In this document: piece by piece, positions 32,615-42,238 of the stretch
How positions within the stretch are numbered: the stretch's first letter is position 1
Layout of the letters: every line of letters starts with the position of its first letter
Assembly: GCF_019038595.1 (NCBI RefSeq)
Contig: NZ_JAHOPF010000001.1
Location: 602,112 to 666,111, forward strand
Length of the DNA: 64,000 nt
Origin: Kaistella soli
GTDB taxonomy: Bacteria > Bacteroidota > Bacteroidia > Flavobacteriales > Weeksellaceae
Reading direction: 5' to 3'
The notes under the pieces: generated by a model
Seen by the model: the letters and a program-made list of their open reading frames with translations, nothing else
The model's database searches: none
What the model was told of the DNA's origin: nothing
Made by a program: the position numbers and the translations under genes

Positions 32615-32812
32615 GATTTATGTTTTTATGTTATTCTTCTGTAGGGTTGGAAACGAAATTACCAAAACAAAACGATATGAATACGGGTGTTTTTCCCTTT
32701 TTTGCAGGGTGTTTTGACGGGTTTTGTGTTCCGAGAGCACCGTAAAATGTGTTGCTCCGATGATCACCTTTCGCATATTGTTTTACCATCAGCCGGTTAG
32801 GTACTAATTTTT

Positions 32813-32820
32813 TATATTTG
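32813..32820 (+). promoter_or_regulatory. -7 promoter element for the macro-domain gene
   Basis: TATATTTG, a perfect TAnnTTTG match, 31 bases ahead of the ATG at 32851. Confidence 0.6.
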
Positions 32821-32850
32821 ATTTGCAAACCATCCTAAAGCGAAAATACC

Positions 32851-33387
32851 ATGAGTCAGCCAACGCCTAAAATAGAAGTCATTAAAGGAGATATCACCCA
32901 GATTGCAGCAGATGCAGTGGTGAATGCCGCCAATACCTCGCTGTTGGGCGGCGGCGGAGTAGACGGTGCTATTCACCGCGCGGGCGGTAAGGAAATTCTG
33001 GAAGAATGCCGGAAAATTGTCGCCAGACAGGGAGGCTGTAAGGTGGGTGAGGCGGTGATCACCACTGCGGGAAAGCTGCCCGCGAAATATGTCATCCATA
33101 CCGTGGGGCCGGTATGGAATAACGGAACTCCTGAGGAAGAGGAAAAACTGGCGCAGTGTTATACTCATTCACTGCAACTTGCGCTGGAACACGGATGCCG
33201 TACGGTGGCGTTCCCGGCGATCAGTACAGGGGTTTACCGTTTTCCGAAAGACAAAGCTGCAAAGATTGCGGTAGAAAGCGTATCGCGTTTCCTGGAAAAG
33301 CAAAGCGGTATTGAGAAAGTTATGCTGGTGTGTTTCGATGATGAAAATTATCAATTTCTGACTTATCAACTGAATTCACAGCAGTAA
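32851..33387 (+). CDS. Macro-domain O-acetyl-ADP-ribose deacetylase
   Basis: A 178-residue single macro domain, close in layout to YmdB. Motifs: [34 protein letters not shown] (about 14-47), with the catalytic asparagine-aspartate region NAANTSL and GGGVDGAI loop; [13 protein letters not shown] (about 80-92); and the phosphate-binding loop [12 protein letters not shown] (about 120-131). It binds ADP-ribose and removes O-acetyl or protein-linked ADP-ribose. It is monocistronic with its own promoter; GC content is higher than average for the window, as for other genes at this island edge. Confidence 0.92.
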   Translation: MSQPTPKIEVIKGDITQIAADAVVNAANTSLLGGGGVDGAIHRAGGKEILEECRKIVARQGGCKVGEAVITTAGKLPAKYVIHTVGPVWNNGTPEEEEKLAQCYTHSLQLALEHGCRTVAFPAISTGVYRFPKDKAAKIAVESVSRFLEKQSGIEKVMLVCFDDENYQFLTYQLNSQQ

Positions 33388-33708
33388 TTATGTCCCTTAG
33401 ACTGTGAAGCGGAAGCTAAGTATTTAGGCGTCTGCAATATTTTGGGTGAAGCATCAATTATTTAGACTGCCCAAAACCTGTCACCGACTTCGTGAACGCT
33501 GTTCTATTTGCCCACTAAATAATTTCAATAATAAGGTTTACATTATTAATAAGTTAAGCATAATTTTTTATATTTGGGCATTGAAATTTCTGATGCAGAA
33601 ACCACAGTTTAACGCTTAGAAGTTTTCTTTTTCTCAGGAATTCCGCACTGAAATTACGGTGCGCAAACAGACCACTAACATTTAAAATAACTTAACTAAA
33701 CCAATTTT
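33388..33708. other. Intergenic region with one promoter-like element
   Basis: About 320 bases with no open frame of note. The -7-like TATATTTG at 33569-33576 points toward the small secreted protein gene and would give a leader of about 125 bases. No riboswitch or strong hairpin is seen. Confidence 0.5.
33569..33576 (+). promoter_or_regulatory. -7 promoter element for the 33709 gene
   Basis: TATATTTG matches TAnnTTTG; a -33 partner is unclear. Confidence 0.5.
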
Positions 33709-34155
33709 ATGAAAGTACTATGTACGCTCTTATTTTCGCTGATGCTCATGTTCACGGCGAACGCACAAAACAAGAAAGAAACCCTTAAATGGCTGAACAA
33801 ACACCAGAAATATATTACCATGGTGAACCCCAGCGGTTACAGCAGTAAGAAGTTCGATGTGGAGATGACTGAAAGCTATATCAGCGCAACAAGCAAAATA
33901 GACGGAGAAAAATATGAGACCAAAATTTACTGGTCACAGATCAGAAGGACAATGCTGGGACTGCTTGAGGGGGAAAACGGATATGTTACCCTTAATACAG
34001 AAGATGAAGGTTATTCCGCACCTACTATTACCCTTTACCTCTCGGATTACAGTACAGATATGAGAGAAAAATTGGTGCTGATGGCGAATATGAGCGGTTC
34101 GGACGTCGTGATGCAGACCCTTGATCTGAGAGGGAAATCATTTATGGGAAACTAA
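33709..34155 (+). CDS. Small exported protein of unknown function
   Basis: A 148-residue protein with a clean signal peptide (MKVLCTLLFSLMLMFTANAQ). The mature part is beta-rich and hydrophilic: ETLKWLNKHQKYITMVNPSG, then EMTESYISATSKIDGEKYETKIYWSQI and a region of alternating polar residues ending LDLRGKSFMGN. No family is recognised. It is monocistronic, with a long leader and a strong bidirectional terminator shared with the convergent DPP III gene. Confidence 0.75.
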   Translation: MKVLCTLLFSLMLMFTANAQNKKETLKWLNKHQKYITMVNPSGYSSKKFDVEMTESYISATSKIDGEKYETKIYWSQIRRTMLGLLEGENGYVTLNTEDEGYSAPTITLYLSDYSTDMREKLVLMANMSGSDVVMQTLDLRGKSFMGN

Positions 34156-34195
34156 GTCCACCATCACATGGCGGTTCCACGCCGCTATTGTACAT

Positions 34196-34223
34196 AAAAA
34201 GCCCCAAGTGATTGGGGCTTTTT
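34196..34223. terminator. Bidirectional terminator
   Basis: AAAAAGCCCCAA pairs perfectly with TTGGGGCTTTTT around GTGA; it serves the converging genes at 33709 and 34254. Confidence 0.9.
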
Positions 34224-34253
34224 GCTTTTATATGAATTGAGTCGGCGTCTTGT

Positions 34254-36293
34254 TTAATTGCGATCAGGCAGGAAACTGTATTCTTTAGAATAGCGCAGCA
34301 TCTGTTCCGAAAATGTTTGTGGATATTTTAAAACGTAATCAGTAACCTGGCCGCCGGCGGTTTTTACGGGCGTAATGTAAGGATTGACAAAACCGCGGTA
34401 AGGTGCCTCCTTATATTGGGCGTTACGCGCCAGCACTTCTTTGTGCAGGGTCTGATCTACTTTCACACCATAGTTTTCAACAAGATTTTTGGCGGCATTA
34501 TAATCACCTTCAGACTTGATGCGCTGTGTTTCGCGCAGCAGTTGACCGAAAAGATCGTGCAGCTTTTCGTAATCGGTAATATTGAAATAGGTTTTCCCGT
34601 TGCGGGTCACCTTTTCGATGACATTGTCCTTCTTCCCTTTTTCAAATACCCAAGCGCTAACCCACTGGCGGTTTCTCATGTGAGCTTCTTCGATATCGGC
34701 ACCGGGATCCAGCCGTACGAGCTGAGTCATGAGTCCGTTGCGGATGTAGTTGTCGTAGGCTGCTTTACCGACAGATTTCCAGTCATCAGTCAAACCAAGT
34801 TCTTGCAGTTTTGGATTGTAGAGGAAATAGAGTCCTACGAGATCCGCTCGTCCTTCTTCCATAGTGGAGGCATAGCTTTTCAGCGTTTCTTTCGGCGTTC
34901 CGACACCCGGATTAATCTGACCCGAAGCGTGACCTATAACCTCATGAAGCGCGGTGTGCAGTTTGCTTGCAAGTTCACCATATTTCTGAGCCAGGCGGAG
35001 TTCTTCGTCATCATTGACGAATTCCTTGAGGCGGCCGGAACCGGCAGCTTTATCGTAGGCATCAATAATATTACCCAGTGAAATGGATTTGGACCCATGT
35101 TCCGCCCGGATCCAGTCTGCATTTGGGAGGTTGACTCCAATCGGGGTACTCGGGGAGGAATCACCGGATTCGGAGGCGACGATCACGGTTTTATAGCTGA
35201 CCCCAACCACATTCTTTTTTTTGTGTTGAGGCAGGAGAGGAGAGTTGTCTTCAAACCAATGTGCCTGATTCGAAAGGACTTCCATTTTTTTGGACATGTC
35301 GAAGTCTTTGATCTGCACTACACTCTCATAGGAGCCTTTATGACCAAGCGGATCGCTGTATACTTCGATAAAGCCGTTGATATAATCAATATTTCCTTCT
35401 GTGGCATCTACCCAAGCCACGTTATAGTCGTCCCAGGTTTTGAGGTCGCCGGTTTTATAATATTTGATCAGCAGGGCTAAAGCGTTTGCCTGCTTCTGGT
35501 TTTCGGTCACCGTCCTCGCTTTTTCAAGCCAGAAGATGATTTGGTCAATCGCTGCGCCATACATGCCGCCGCTTTTCCAGACTTTTTCGGTGAGCCTGCT
35601 GTTTTCTTTGACCAGTTTCGAGTTCAAACCGGTGGAAAGCGGACGCTGTGCATCGGGACTTTTCATGTTCGCATAAAACCGGTCCGCTTCGTCTGCCGTC
35701 ACGCCGTCGCCGTAGAAATTAACAGCCGATCCCTCCAAAAGTCCCTTGCTCAAATCGAGATTAACTTTTTTAGTGTCCTTATCATTAAATAATACATCTG
35801 CCACGGCTGCGTTCAGCGGCGTGCTTGTCTCTTTTAAAAGCTGATCAAAATAGACTCTGGAAAAAGCAGGTTTCATCTTTTCGTTAGAGTAGTGATGGTG
35901 GATGCCATTTGCGAACCAGACCCTTTTGAGGTAAATCTCGAAATTCTGCCAGTCCTGAGTGGTTTTGTTACCGCTGTAATTCTGATAAATATGCTCCAGA
36001 GCACGGCGAATGGTCAGGTTGTTCCCGTAGTTTTGGTCCCAAGTGATGTCCCTGCCTGCATAGCCTGCCTGGCTAAGGTAATAAACGTATTCCTTTTCCT
36101 TTAACGTCAGATTGTTCCAACCCGGCACGTCATAACGCAGTACCTCAATGTCAGCAAAACGGTCGATGCTGTTCTGTCCCTGTGAGGTGCTTTGTTCCTG
36201 ATTACTTGTGACAAGCGTGGTATTCTGCTGTACCGTGCAGGAAAAAAGCAGCCCCGCAGCCAGCGCAAGAAGAGTAATTTTGGTTATTTTCAT
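34254..36293 (-). CDS. Dipeptidyl peptidase III-like (M49) lipoprotein
   Basis: A 679-residue zinc peptidase that would remove N-terminal dipeptides. The M49 zinc motif is HEVIGH at 450-455 (HExxxH) with the third ligand in EEGRAD at 479-484. Other conserved stretches are YYLSQAGYAGRDITWDQNYG (71-90) and VYSDPLGHKGSYESVV (311-326). The N-terminus is a lipoprotein signal (LLALAAGLLFSC, cysteine 19), so it is exported, unlike the cytosolic eukaryotic enzymes. It is monocistronic between two terminators. Some databases label such flavobacterial proteins as dihydrofolate reductase, which the motifs contradict. Confidence 0.92.
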   Translation of the reverse strand: MKITKITLLALAAGLLFSCTVQQNTTLVTSNQEQSTSQGQNSIDRFADIEVLRYDVPGWNNLTLKEKEYVYYLSQAGYAGRDITWDQNYGNNLTIRRALEHIYQNYSGNKTTQDWQNFEIYLKRVWFANGIHHHYSNEKMKPAFSRVYFDQLLKETSTPLNAAVADVLFNDKDTKKVNLDLSKGLLEGSAVNFYGDGVTADEADRFYANMKSPDAQRPLSTGLNSKLVKENSRLTEKVWKSGGMYGAAIDQIIFWLEKARTVTENQKQANALALLIKYYKTGDLKTWDDYNVAWVDATEGNIDYINGFIEVYSDPLGHKGSYESVVQIKDFDMSKKMEVLSNQAHWFEDNSPLLPQHKKKNVVGVSYKTVIVASESGDSSPSTPIGVNLPNADWIRAEHGSKSISLGNIIDAYDKAAGSGRLKEFVNDDEELRLAQKYGELASKLHTALHEVIGHASGQINPGVGTPKETLKSYASTMEEGRADLVGLYFLYNPKLQELGLTDDWKSVGKAAYDNYIRNGLMTQLVRLDPGADIEEAHMRNRQWVSAWVFEKGKKDNVIEKVTRNGKTYFNITDYEKLHDLFGQLLRETQRIKSEGDYNAAKNLVENYGVKVDQTLHKEVLARNAQYKEAPYRGFVNPYITPVKTAGGQVTDYVLKYPQTFSEQMLRYSKEYSFLPDRN

Positions 36294-36529
36294 AATTGAA
36301 TTATTTATATAAAGTTACTTAATTGTGTTCACGTAGAAGTGGCCCTTTAACAGCAGCGAAGACCATGTGCCGGCCATAAGAAAGCAGAATCTGCCGCCAG
36401 TTTCTGCTGATCTGCCTGAAGCGCACTGGAATAGGTAACAAAATCCGCACCACTGCATTTTAGAGATGCCAAGAGCTGGGAAGAAGTAATTTCGAAAAAG
36501 ATAACTAATAATTTTAGCTCAATCACCAA

Positions 36530-36561
36530 AAAAAAATCCGCTCAGCATGCTGAACGGATTA
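36530..36561 (-). terminator. Terminator after typA
   Basis: AATCCG and CGGATT close an inner TCAGCATGCTGA palindrome at 36536-36561; on the minus strand a T-run follows. The 290-base gap up to the DPP III start otherwise holds no gene. Confidence 0.8.
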
Positions 36562-36584
36562 TAATTTCATTAAAGTTGCGGGAA

Positions 36585-38390
36585 TTATCCTTTTGCTCCT
36601 CTTTCGATACGTTTTCTTTCGTTTTCTGAAAGGATCTTTTTACGCATTCTGATGAAGTTTGGAGTTACCTCGATGGCTTCGTCGCCCTGGATGTATTCCA
36701 TACATTCTTCCAGAGAGAATAAGATTTTCGGAGCGATGCTTCCGTCTTTGTCTTTTCCTGATGCACGCATGTTGTTCAGCTGTTTTGCTTCAACGATGTT
36801 TACCACCAAATCTCCCGGTTTGTTCTGTTCACCGATGATCATACCTTCGTAGATTTCCTCACCCGGATCAACAAAGAACTTACCTCTGTCCTGAAGTTTT
36901 GCGATAGAGTATTCAGTAGCCGGTCCCTGACCTTTACTTACCAAAACACCCACCTGTCTTCCTGGAATTGCTCCTTTGAAAGGCTTGTAATCAACAAAAC
37001 GGTGTGCCATAATCGCTTCACCAGCTGTAGCGGTCAACATTTGAGAACGCAATCCGATCAAACCTCTTGAAGGAATTTCGAATTCCATGTGCTGCATTTC
37101 GCCTTTGGTTTCCATGATGTGAAGATCTCCTTTTCTCTGAGTCGCCAAATCGATTACTCTTGAAGCAAATTCTTCAGGTACATCAACTACCATTGATTCA
37201 TAAGGCTCACATTTAACCCCGTCGATTTCTCTTAAGATAACCTGTGGCTGACCGATGGTCATTTCATAACCTTCTCTTCTCATCGTTTCGATCAAAACAG
37301 AAAGGTGAAGAATACCTCTACCGAATACTAAGAATGTATTCGCGTCTTCGGTAGGTTCTACTCTTAATGCTAAATTTTTCTCCAACTCTTTCATCAGCCT
37401 TTCTTTAAGGTGATTAGAAGTTACATATTTACCGTCTTTTCCGAAGAAAGGAGAGTTGTTGATAGAGAACGTCATGTTCAAAGTAGGCTCATCGATTGCC
37501 GTTCTTGGCAACGGATCCGGATTTTCAAGATCTACGAATGAATCCCCGATCTGGAATTTATCAAAACCTACGATCGCACAGATGTCACCTGCTTTTACTT
37601 CCTGAACTTTCTTTTTACCAAGACCTTCAAAAACGTATAATTCTTTTACTTTTCCTTTGATGATGTTGCCGTCTTCCTGTGCAAGACCAATCCATTCAGA
37701 TTCTTTTACAGAACCCTGAGTGATTTTTCCGATTGCGATTCTTCCTAAGAAAGAAGAGAAATCAAGAGAAGTAATCTGCATTCTAAGCGGACCTTCTTTT
37801 GCTTCCGGTGCAGGTACGTGCTCTAAGATACCGTCTAATAACGGGAAAATATTTTCTGTCTGTTCCAGTGAAGAATTGAACCATCCCTGTTTTGATGAAC
37901 CGTAGAATGTTGGGAAATCCAGCTGCTCTTCTGTAGCATCAAGGTTGAAGAAAAGATCAAAAACCTGATCGTGAACTTCATCCGGACGGCAGTTAGGCTT
38001 ATCTACTTTGTTGATTACTACAACAGGTCTTAAACCTAATTCCAAAGCTTTCTGAAGTACGAAACGCGTCTGAGGCATCGGTCCTTCGAAAGCATCCACT
38101 AAAAGTAAAACACCGTCTGCCATCTTCAGTACTCTTTCCACCTCACCACCGAAATCGGCGTGACCAGGAGTATCGATAACATTAATTTTGGTGTCTTTAT
38201 AAGTTACCGAAATGTTTTTAGATAAAATGGTAATTCCACGCTCTCTTTCAAGGTCATTATTGTCCATGATAAGATCTCCGGATTCCTGATTTTCCCGGAA
38301 AACGCTGGTTGCGTGAATGATTTTGTCAACCAAAGTGGTCTTTCCGTGGTCAACGTGCGCAATGATTGCGATATTTCTAATGTTTTGCAT
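36585..38390 (-). CDS. typA: Translational GTPase TypA/BipA
   Basis: A 601-residue ribosome-associated GTPase of the EF-G family, involved in 50S assembly and stress growth. G1 is AHVDHGKTTL (about 11-20), G3 is DTPGHADF (about 75-82) and G4 is NKVD (about 129-132). The C-terminal TypA-specific domain is present through KILSENERKR. Start chosen at the ATG at 38390 (MQNIRNIAIIAHVDHG), seven residues in from the longest frame, matching the usual N-terminus. It is flanked by its own terminator. Identification is secure. Confidence 0.96.
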   Translation of the reverse strand: MQNIRNIAIIAHVDHGKTTLVDKIIHATSVFRENQESGDLIMDNNDLERERGITILSKNISVTYKDTKINVIDTPGHADFGGEVERVLKMADGVLLLVDAFEGPMPQTRFVLQKALELGLRPVVVINKVDKPNCRPDEVHDQVFDLFFNLDATEEQLDFPTFYGSSKQGWFNSSLEQTENIFPLLDGILEHVPAPEAKEGPLRMQITSLDFSSFLGRIAIGKITQGSVKESEWIGLAQEDGNIIKGKVKELYVFEGLGKKKVQEVKAGDICAIVGFDKFQIGDSFVDLENPDPLPRTAIDEPTLNMTFSINNSPFFGKDGKYVTSNHLKERLMKELEKNLALRVEPTEDANTFLVFGRGILHLSVLIETMRREGYEMTIGQPQVILREIDGVKCEPYESMVVDVPEEFASRVIDLATQRKGDLHIMETKGEMQHMEFEIPSRGLIGLRSQMLTATAGEAIMAHRFVDYKPFKGAIPGRQVGVLVSKGQGPATEYSIAKLQDRGKFFVDPGEEIYEGMIIGEQNKPGDLVVNIVEAKQLNNMRASGKDKDGSIAPKILFSLEECMEYIQGDEAIEVTPNFIRMRKKILSENERKRIERGAKG

Positions 38391-38549
38391 AATCGTTTTT
38401 TGACGGTGCAAAAGTAAACTTTTTTAGCGGATAATTTGCAAACTGATAGAGAATTAACAGAATTTAATGCAGAAAATTATAGAAAATTTAATTCTGGTTT
38501 ATGTACCACTGTCTTAGAGGGGAAAAATTGGTTGGATTTAAGTTAGAAA

Positions 38550-39170
38550 TCAATCCAAAACAGAGATTGCCTTCACAAATCTTGCAGTATAATGCGGAGA
38601 GGACAGCGCCGAAATCGTTACACCGTTTGCTTTACCGCTGGAAGCATGAATGAATTCGGAATCAGCACCCGCAGCGCGGGAAACAATACCGATATGACCG
38701 ACTTCCCGTAATTCGGTATCAGTGCCGTAAAAAATAAGCAAATCTCCTTTTCTTACCTTTTCCAGAGGAATGTCTCTGCCGAAATTAAGAAAATCTTTAG
38801 ATGACCTCGGAACGTCGTAACCGAAATGCCTGTACACATAATTGATAAACCCGGAACAGTCGAAACCGGTTTTCGGATCTGCCGAACCATATATATAAGG
38901 AGTACCAAGATATTGGTAAGCGAATTTCAGTACTTCATCCCGGCGTGTTACCGAGGCTTCGGAAGGTATTGCCCTGGGATTTTCCTGAGGATCAGCGGTA
39001 GTCTGTACTTCTGCGGAATCGGGTGAGCCTTTTTTGCTGAATAAATCAGAATATTGATGTTTAAGCTGTGTAATCTCATTTTTGTCGAGACAGGAAAACA
39101 GGAAGAAAAGCGATATGAGGGAAAGGTATTTCAAATTAATTTTTGAAGAACACAGAAAATAAGATGCCAA
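38550..39170 (-). CDS. NlpC/P60 (C40) peptidase lipoprotein
   Basis: A 206-residue cell-wall hydrolase. A lipoprotein signal (LISLFFLFSC, cysteine at about 27) is followed by a spacer and the NlpC/P60 domain from about residue 78: the catalytic cysteine in TGFDCSGFINYVY (about 107), the histidine in VGHIGIV (about 158) and the third residue in FIHASSG (about 173). It would cleave within peptidoglycan stem peptides from the outer-membrane inner leaflet or surface. Neighbours are unrelated. Confidence 0.9.
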   Translation of the reverse strand: MASYFLCSSKINLKYLSLISLFFLFSCLDKNEITQLKHQYSDLFSKKGSPDSAEVQTTADPQENPRAIPSEASVTRRDEVLKFAYQYLGTPYIYGSADPKTGFDCSGFINYVYRHFGYDVPRSSKDFLNFGRDIPLEKVRKGDLLIFYGTDTELREVGHIGIVSRAAGADSEFIHASSGKANGVTISALSSPHYTARFVKAISVLD

Positions 39171-39173
39171 AAA

Positions 39174-39196
39174 AAAGCGACTGATGAAGCCGCTTT
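39174..39196 (-). terminator. Weak terminator after the YdcH-like gene
   Basis: AAAGCG and CGCTTT form a short stem, and the minus strand continues into a T-run. It lies between the DUF465 gene and the C40 peptidase start. Confidence 0.5.
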
Positions 39197-39222
39197 GGTA
39201 ATATGTAAAAAAAATGTAAAGT

Positions 39223-39459
39223 CTAGTTCTGCTTGAGGTAAGTGTAAAGATGGTCTTTTAAATGAACCCTTTTTCTGCGTAAATCTGTTAAATGTTCGTC
39301 ACTCGTGTGATTCTGTTCCCCTTCTTCGTAGTGCTGAATGAGTGCGTTTACTTCTTCATAATTCACATACATTCTTTTGAAACCGTCATCATTCAGCTTT
39401 AGCACATTGATCTTTTCCTCCAGTTCAGGAAATTCGTGGGTTAAATTGTGGTTTTCCAT
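39223..39459 (-). CDS. YdcH/DUF465 family small protein
   Basis: A 78-residue, highly charged, helical protein: MENHNLTHEFPELEEKINVLK, then DDGFKRMYVNYEEVNALIQHYE and LRRKRVHLKDHLYTYLK. The F-x-x-x-Y-x-x-V/L-N and L-K-K-x-R-L-x-L-K-D pattern defines DUF465. The likely start is the ATG at 39459; the longer open frame adds 18 hydrophobic residues atypical of the family. Function unknown. Runs alone. Confidence 0.85.
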   Translation of the reverse strand: MENHNLTHEFPELEEKINVLKLNDDGFKRMYVNYEEVNALIQHYEEGEQNHTSDEHLTDLRRKRVHLKDHLYTYLKQN

Positions 39460-39547
39460 GACTTTAAATGTTTGGATTTTTAGTAAACTAAAGTTAAGGA
39501 AAATATCTTTCAATATCGATATGAAAATTGTCAGGAATTTATAAAGA

Positions 39548-40411
39548 TTACTTCAGCAGATCGAGTTCCAGGAGGTTATTGTCTTTTGCGTTTTTTGCTT
39601 TGGCACCCTGTTCTTTATTTTTAATCATTTCTGAGGTAGAGATCATATTTCCGTTCTGATCCGTAAGCTGAATAACCGCTCCGTTGGCCAATGCCTGCTT
39701 TATGACTTTTGCAGGATCGTTGCGGTCTTCCAAAAAGATTTTCCGGTACTGATTCTGACTGATTTCAATTTCCTTCTTTTTCCCTGTAAATTCGGAAACT
39801 TTCTCAGCAACAGGCGTAAACTTTGAAGCACCGATCAGCTCGAACTGATGTGTTTTTGTAAGATCTTCAAGTTTTATGATCAGTCCCGGCAAGCCGTGAA
39901 ATTTGTACGGTCCGTCCTGAAACGGCAGTTCAGTAGAAAACCACGCGACCCATTTTCTTCCGGCAAATTCTGTAGTTGCTTTTTGTGCGTTGAATTCACC
40001 GATTTTCTTCTGATCGGGCAGAATCTTCCAGAGCAGTTTCCGGTCATCGGCAACTTTATAAGAATCTATTCCGATGCTGGCGGATGCAGTTGTTTTAAAA
40101 TCGGGATATTTTTTAAAGATTTTGTATCTCACGCTTCCTTTCCGCTGCGACATCATCTTCATATCCACATTCATTGAGCCGGAAGTTTTGATTTGCTTTT
40201 CAAAATAAGCATTCATCACCGAGTCTGAAACCTGCACGTCACGGCTGTAAAAGCTGGAACCGTCTTTGGAGATATCAAGATTCATCAGTTCTTTGGAAAT
40301 TTCCTGTTTATTTAGCGTGTCTTTTACGAACTGATATTCATAACTGAAACGCTGATTCTGAGCAAAAAAGAAGTTGCAGATTAACAGGAAAAGGGGAAAG
40401 TATTTTTTCAT
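39548..40411 (-). CDS. GLPGLI family exported protein
   Basis: A 287-residue protein with a signal peptide (FPLFLLICNFFFAQ). It contains the naming motif GLPGLIIKLEDLTKTHQFELIG (about 172-193), a preceding WVAWFSTELPFQDGPYKFHG strand-turn segment and an RKWVAWF block, all typical of TIGR01200 proteins of Bacteroidetes. Function is unknown; paralogues are abundant in flavobacteria and are predicted periplasmic or surface proteins. It lies downstream of the M56 gene but a hairpin intervenes. Confidence 0.9.
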   Translation of the reverse strand: MKKYFPLFLLICNFFFAQNQRFSYEYQFVKDTLNKQEISKELMNLDISKDGSSFYSRDVQVSDSVMNAYFEKQIKTSGSMNVDMKMMSQRKGSVRYKIFKKYPDFKTTASASIGIDSYKVADDRKLLWKILPDQKKIGEFNAQKATTEFAGRKWVAWFSTELPFQDGPYKFHGLPGLIIKLEDLTKTHQFELIGASKFTPVAEKVSEFTGKKKEIEISQNQYRKIFLEDRNDPAKVIKQALANGAVIQLTDQNGNMISTSEMIKNKEQGAKAKNAKDNNLLELDLLK

Positions 40412-40423
40412 ATATGATTTTTA

Positions 40424-40460
40424 ATAAAAACTGCCAGAGCTTTTTAAACTCCGGCAGTTT
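40424..40460 (-). terminator. Terminator after the M56 gene
   Basis: AAACTGCC (40428-40435) pairs with GGCAGTTT (40453-40460), extended by AGAG/CTC; the minus strand then runs into Ts. It separates the BlaI-M56 operon from the GLPGLI gene. Confidence 0.75.
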
Positions 40461-40468
40461 AGGATGAG

Positions 40469-42238
40469 TTATTTCTTAGTGGTGATATAGATTTCTCCGG
40501 ATTTAGTGCCGGAATTTCCTTTTTTGTACACTTCCATTTTTTCAATGCGGTCCGGCGATAAGTTCTCCATTTCTGCTTTGGTGACAGGTTTTCCGTCAAT
40601 GAAAATTTTGATGTTATCAGCATCTGAATTTCCGTTTTTTCCATTGCTATTCAGAATGATGACTTTGGAACCTGCGTTTTCGGCAGCCAGTTTTGCAGTT
40701 TCTTCAGCCTCCTGAATTCTCTTTTTGAATTCAATGGAATTTACCGCTTTATCTGCTGCTTCGGCAGCGCGTTTTTCCGCTTCTTCAATTCTTTTTTTAA
40801 ACTCCGGAGAGTTTATCTTTTTCTCAGCCAGTAAAGCCTGTTTTTCTGCTTCCTTAATTTTTCTTTTAAATGCAGGAGAATTCACCATTTTTTCTGCTTC
40901 CTTCGCACGGGCTTCTGCATCTTTTATTTTAAGCTTAAACTCGTCAGAATTGTAATATTGATCAACCTTAGCATATAATTTATCCATTTCTGCATAATTG
41001 AAATCCAGGTTTTTCATGGAAGTTTTGAAATCTTCACTTTCAAAGATCAGATTCATTTTATCCCCAAGCTGATTCATTTCTTTTTCAAGCTTTTTATACT
41101 GGGGACTGTCGAAACCGTTTTTCTTTGACAGTTTTTCCAGCTCCTTGCTTTTAAGCTGCATTTCTGCGCTGAGTTTTTGGGCTTCCTCACTTTTTTTAAT
41201 GATCACATCATTCATCGGTTTCAGTTCCTTTTCTTTTATCTGAAGCTGCTTCTGGATTTCCTGAAGCCCGGGCGGCTCTTCATTAACGGGTGCCGGCGGA
41301 GGTGGAGGTGGCGGAATGGTATCTGCTTTAAGACTGGAAACGTAATTGACAATCTCCTGATTGGTAGCTGCAATCTCTTTGTTTTTCGCACTGATCATAT
41401 AAATGAAAGTAACGGCGAAAAGCAGTGGCAATGCGAGAATCTTGCGCGCATAACCGTATTTGGTTTTTGATTTTTTTAGCATTGTTAATCTTTTTTTGAG
41501 GTTAGAACTGAGAAACGGACTGGCCGCCTGAAACTCTTTTCCGGAAAAGTGACTGGCTAAAAGCATCTGCGCAAATGCTCTTGTGTCCGAATTTTTGACG
41601 GCTTTTTTATCAGCCAGATATTCGTGTATTAAACTGATTTCTTTTTTGATGAGATAGAAAATAGGGTTGAACCAGAACAAAGCGGTAATGATTTCAACAA
41701 AAATGCGGTCCCGCGAATGTTTCTGTTCAATATGAACCATCTCGTGCTTGAGGATCTGACGTCCTAAATCTGACTGTACAGGGATGGAATCTTTCCAGAA
41801 CAGATTCCGGAAAAAGGAAAAAGGGGCTTCCTGCAGATTGGTGTGGTAAAAATTGATTCCCTCGAAATTTTCTTTCGTAAATTCCTTTTTGAGCCGGTCA
41901 ATTTTAATAATTCCGAAAATAAGTTTTGTCAGAAAAAAGACAGAAACCAATCCAAAAGCGAGAGCAGCAAGTTGAAAATAAATGAAATCATTGTTTAAAG
42001 TTTTTGCGGTGTTAAAGTTTTGTATCTTGCTTATTAACAGGTAAATATTACTGTTTACTGCTATCGTAAAATAACTGATTTTCAAAAATGGCAGCAATAT
42101 ACTGATGAGCAAAACAGCCAAAAGAAAAAAACGGTTATAATGGTGGAAAGTCCTGTCCTTTAGAAACAGTTTATAGTACAGAAACATTACACCCGAGCAC
42201 ACAAAAACTTTGATCAGATAAATAAAGAGCGTTTCCAT
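40469..42238 (-). CDS. M56 (BlaR1-like) membrane metallopeptidase with repeat-rich sensor arm
   Basis: A 589-residue signal transducer. The N-terminal part has about three membrane helices and the cytosolic zinc peptidase motif HEMVH at 165-169; a further helix lies near 270-285 (ILALPLLFAVTFIYMISA). BlaR1 would continue into a penicillin-binding sensor; here there is a PPPPPPPAP hinge, a long charged coiled coil and four repeats of about 23 residues (each with EFK-K-I-EAE, about residues 425-520). The end (IFIDGKPVTKAEMENLSPDRIEKMEVYK) resembles a TonB-dependent plug fragment, as in other Bacteroidetes members. It follows blaI-like regulator with one base of overlap, and likely inactivates it by proteolysis on an unknown signal. 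Confidence 0.88.
   Translation of the reverse strand: METLFIYLIKVFVCSGVMFLYYKLFLKDRTFHHYNRFFLLAVLLISILLPFLKISYFTIAVNSNIYLLISKIQNFNTAKTLNNDFIYFQLAALAFGLVSVFFLTKLIFGIIKIDRLKKEFTKENFEGINFYHTNLQEAPFSFFRNLFWKDSIPVQSDLGRQILKHEMVHIEQKHSRDRIFVEIITALFWFNPIFYLIKKEISLIHEYLADKKAVKNSDTRAFAQMLLASHFSGKEFQAASPFLSSNLKKRLTMLKKSKTKYGYARKILALPLLFAVTFIYMISAKNKEIAATNQEIVNYVSSLKADTIPPPPPPPAPVNEEPPGLQEIQKQLQIKEKELKPMNDVIIKKSEEAQKLSAEMQLKSKELEKLSKKNGFDSPQYKKLEKEMNQLGDKMNLIFESEDFKTSMKNLDFNYAEMDKLYAKVDQYYNSDEFKLKIKDAEARAKEAEKMVNSPAFKRKIKEAEKQALLAEKKINSPEFKKRIEEAEKRAAEAADKAVNSIEFKKRIQEAEETAKLAAENAGSKVIILNSNGKNGNSDADNIKIFIDGKPVTKAEMENLSPDRIEKMEVYKKGNSGTKSGEIYITTKK

Noticed and set aside
34416..35081. 221-codon plus-strand open frame opposite the DPP III gene
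   Set aside because: Antisense shadow of a well-supported gene with intact M49 motifs; no family resemblance, promoter or spacing signal.
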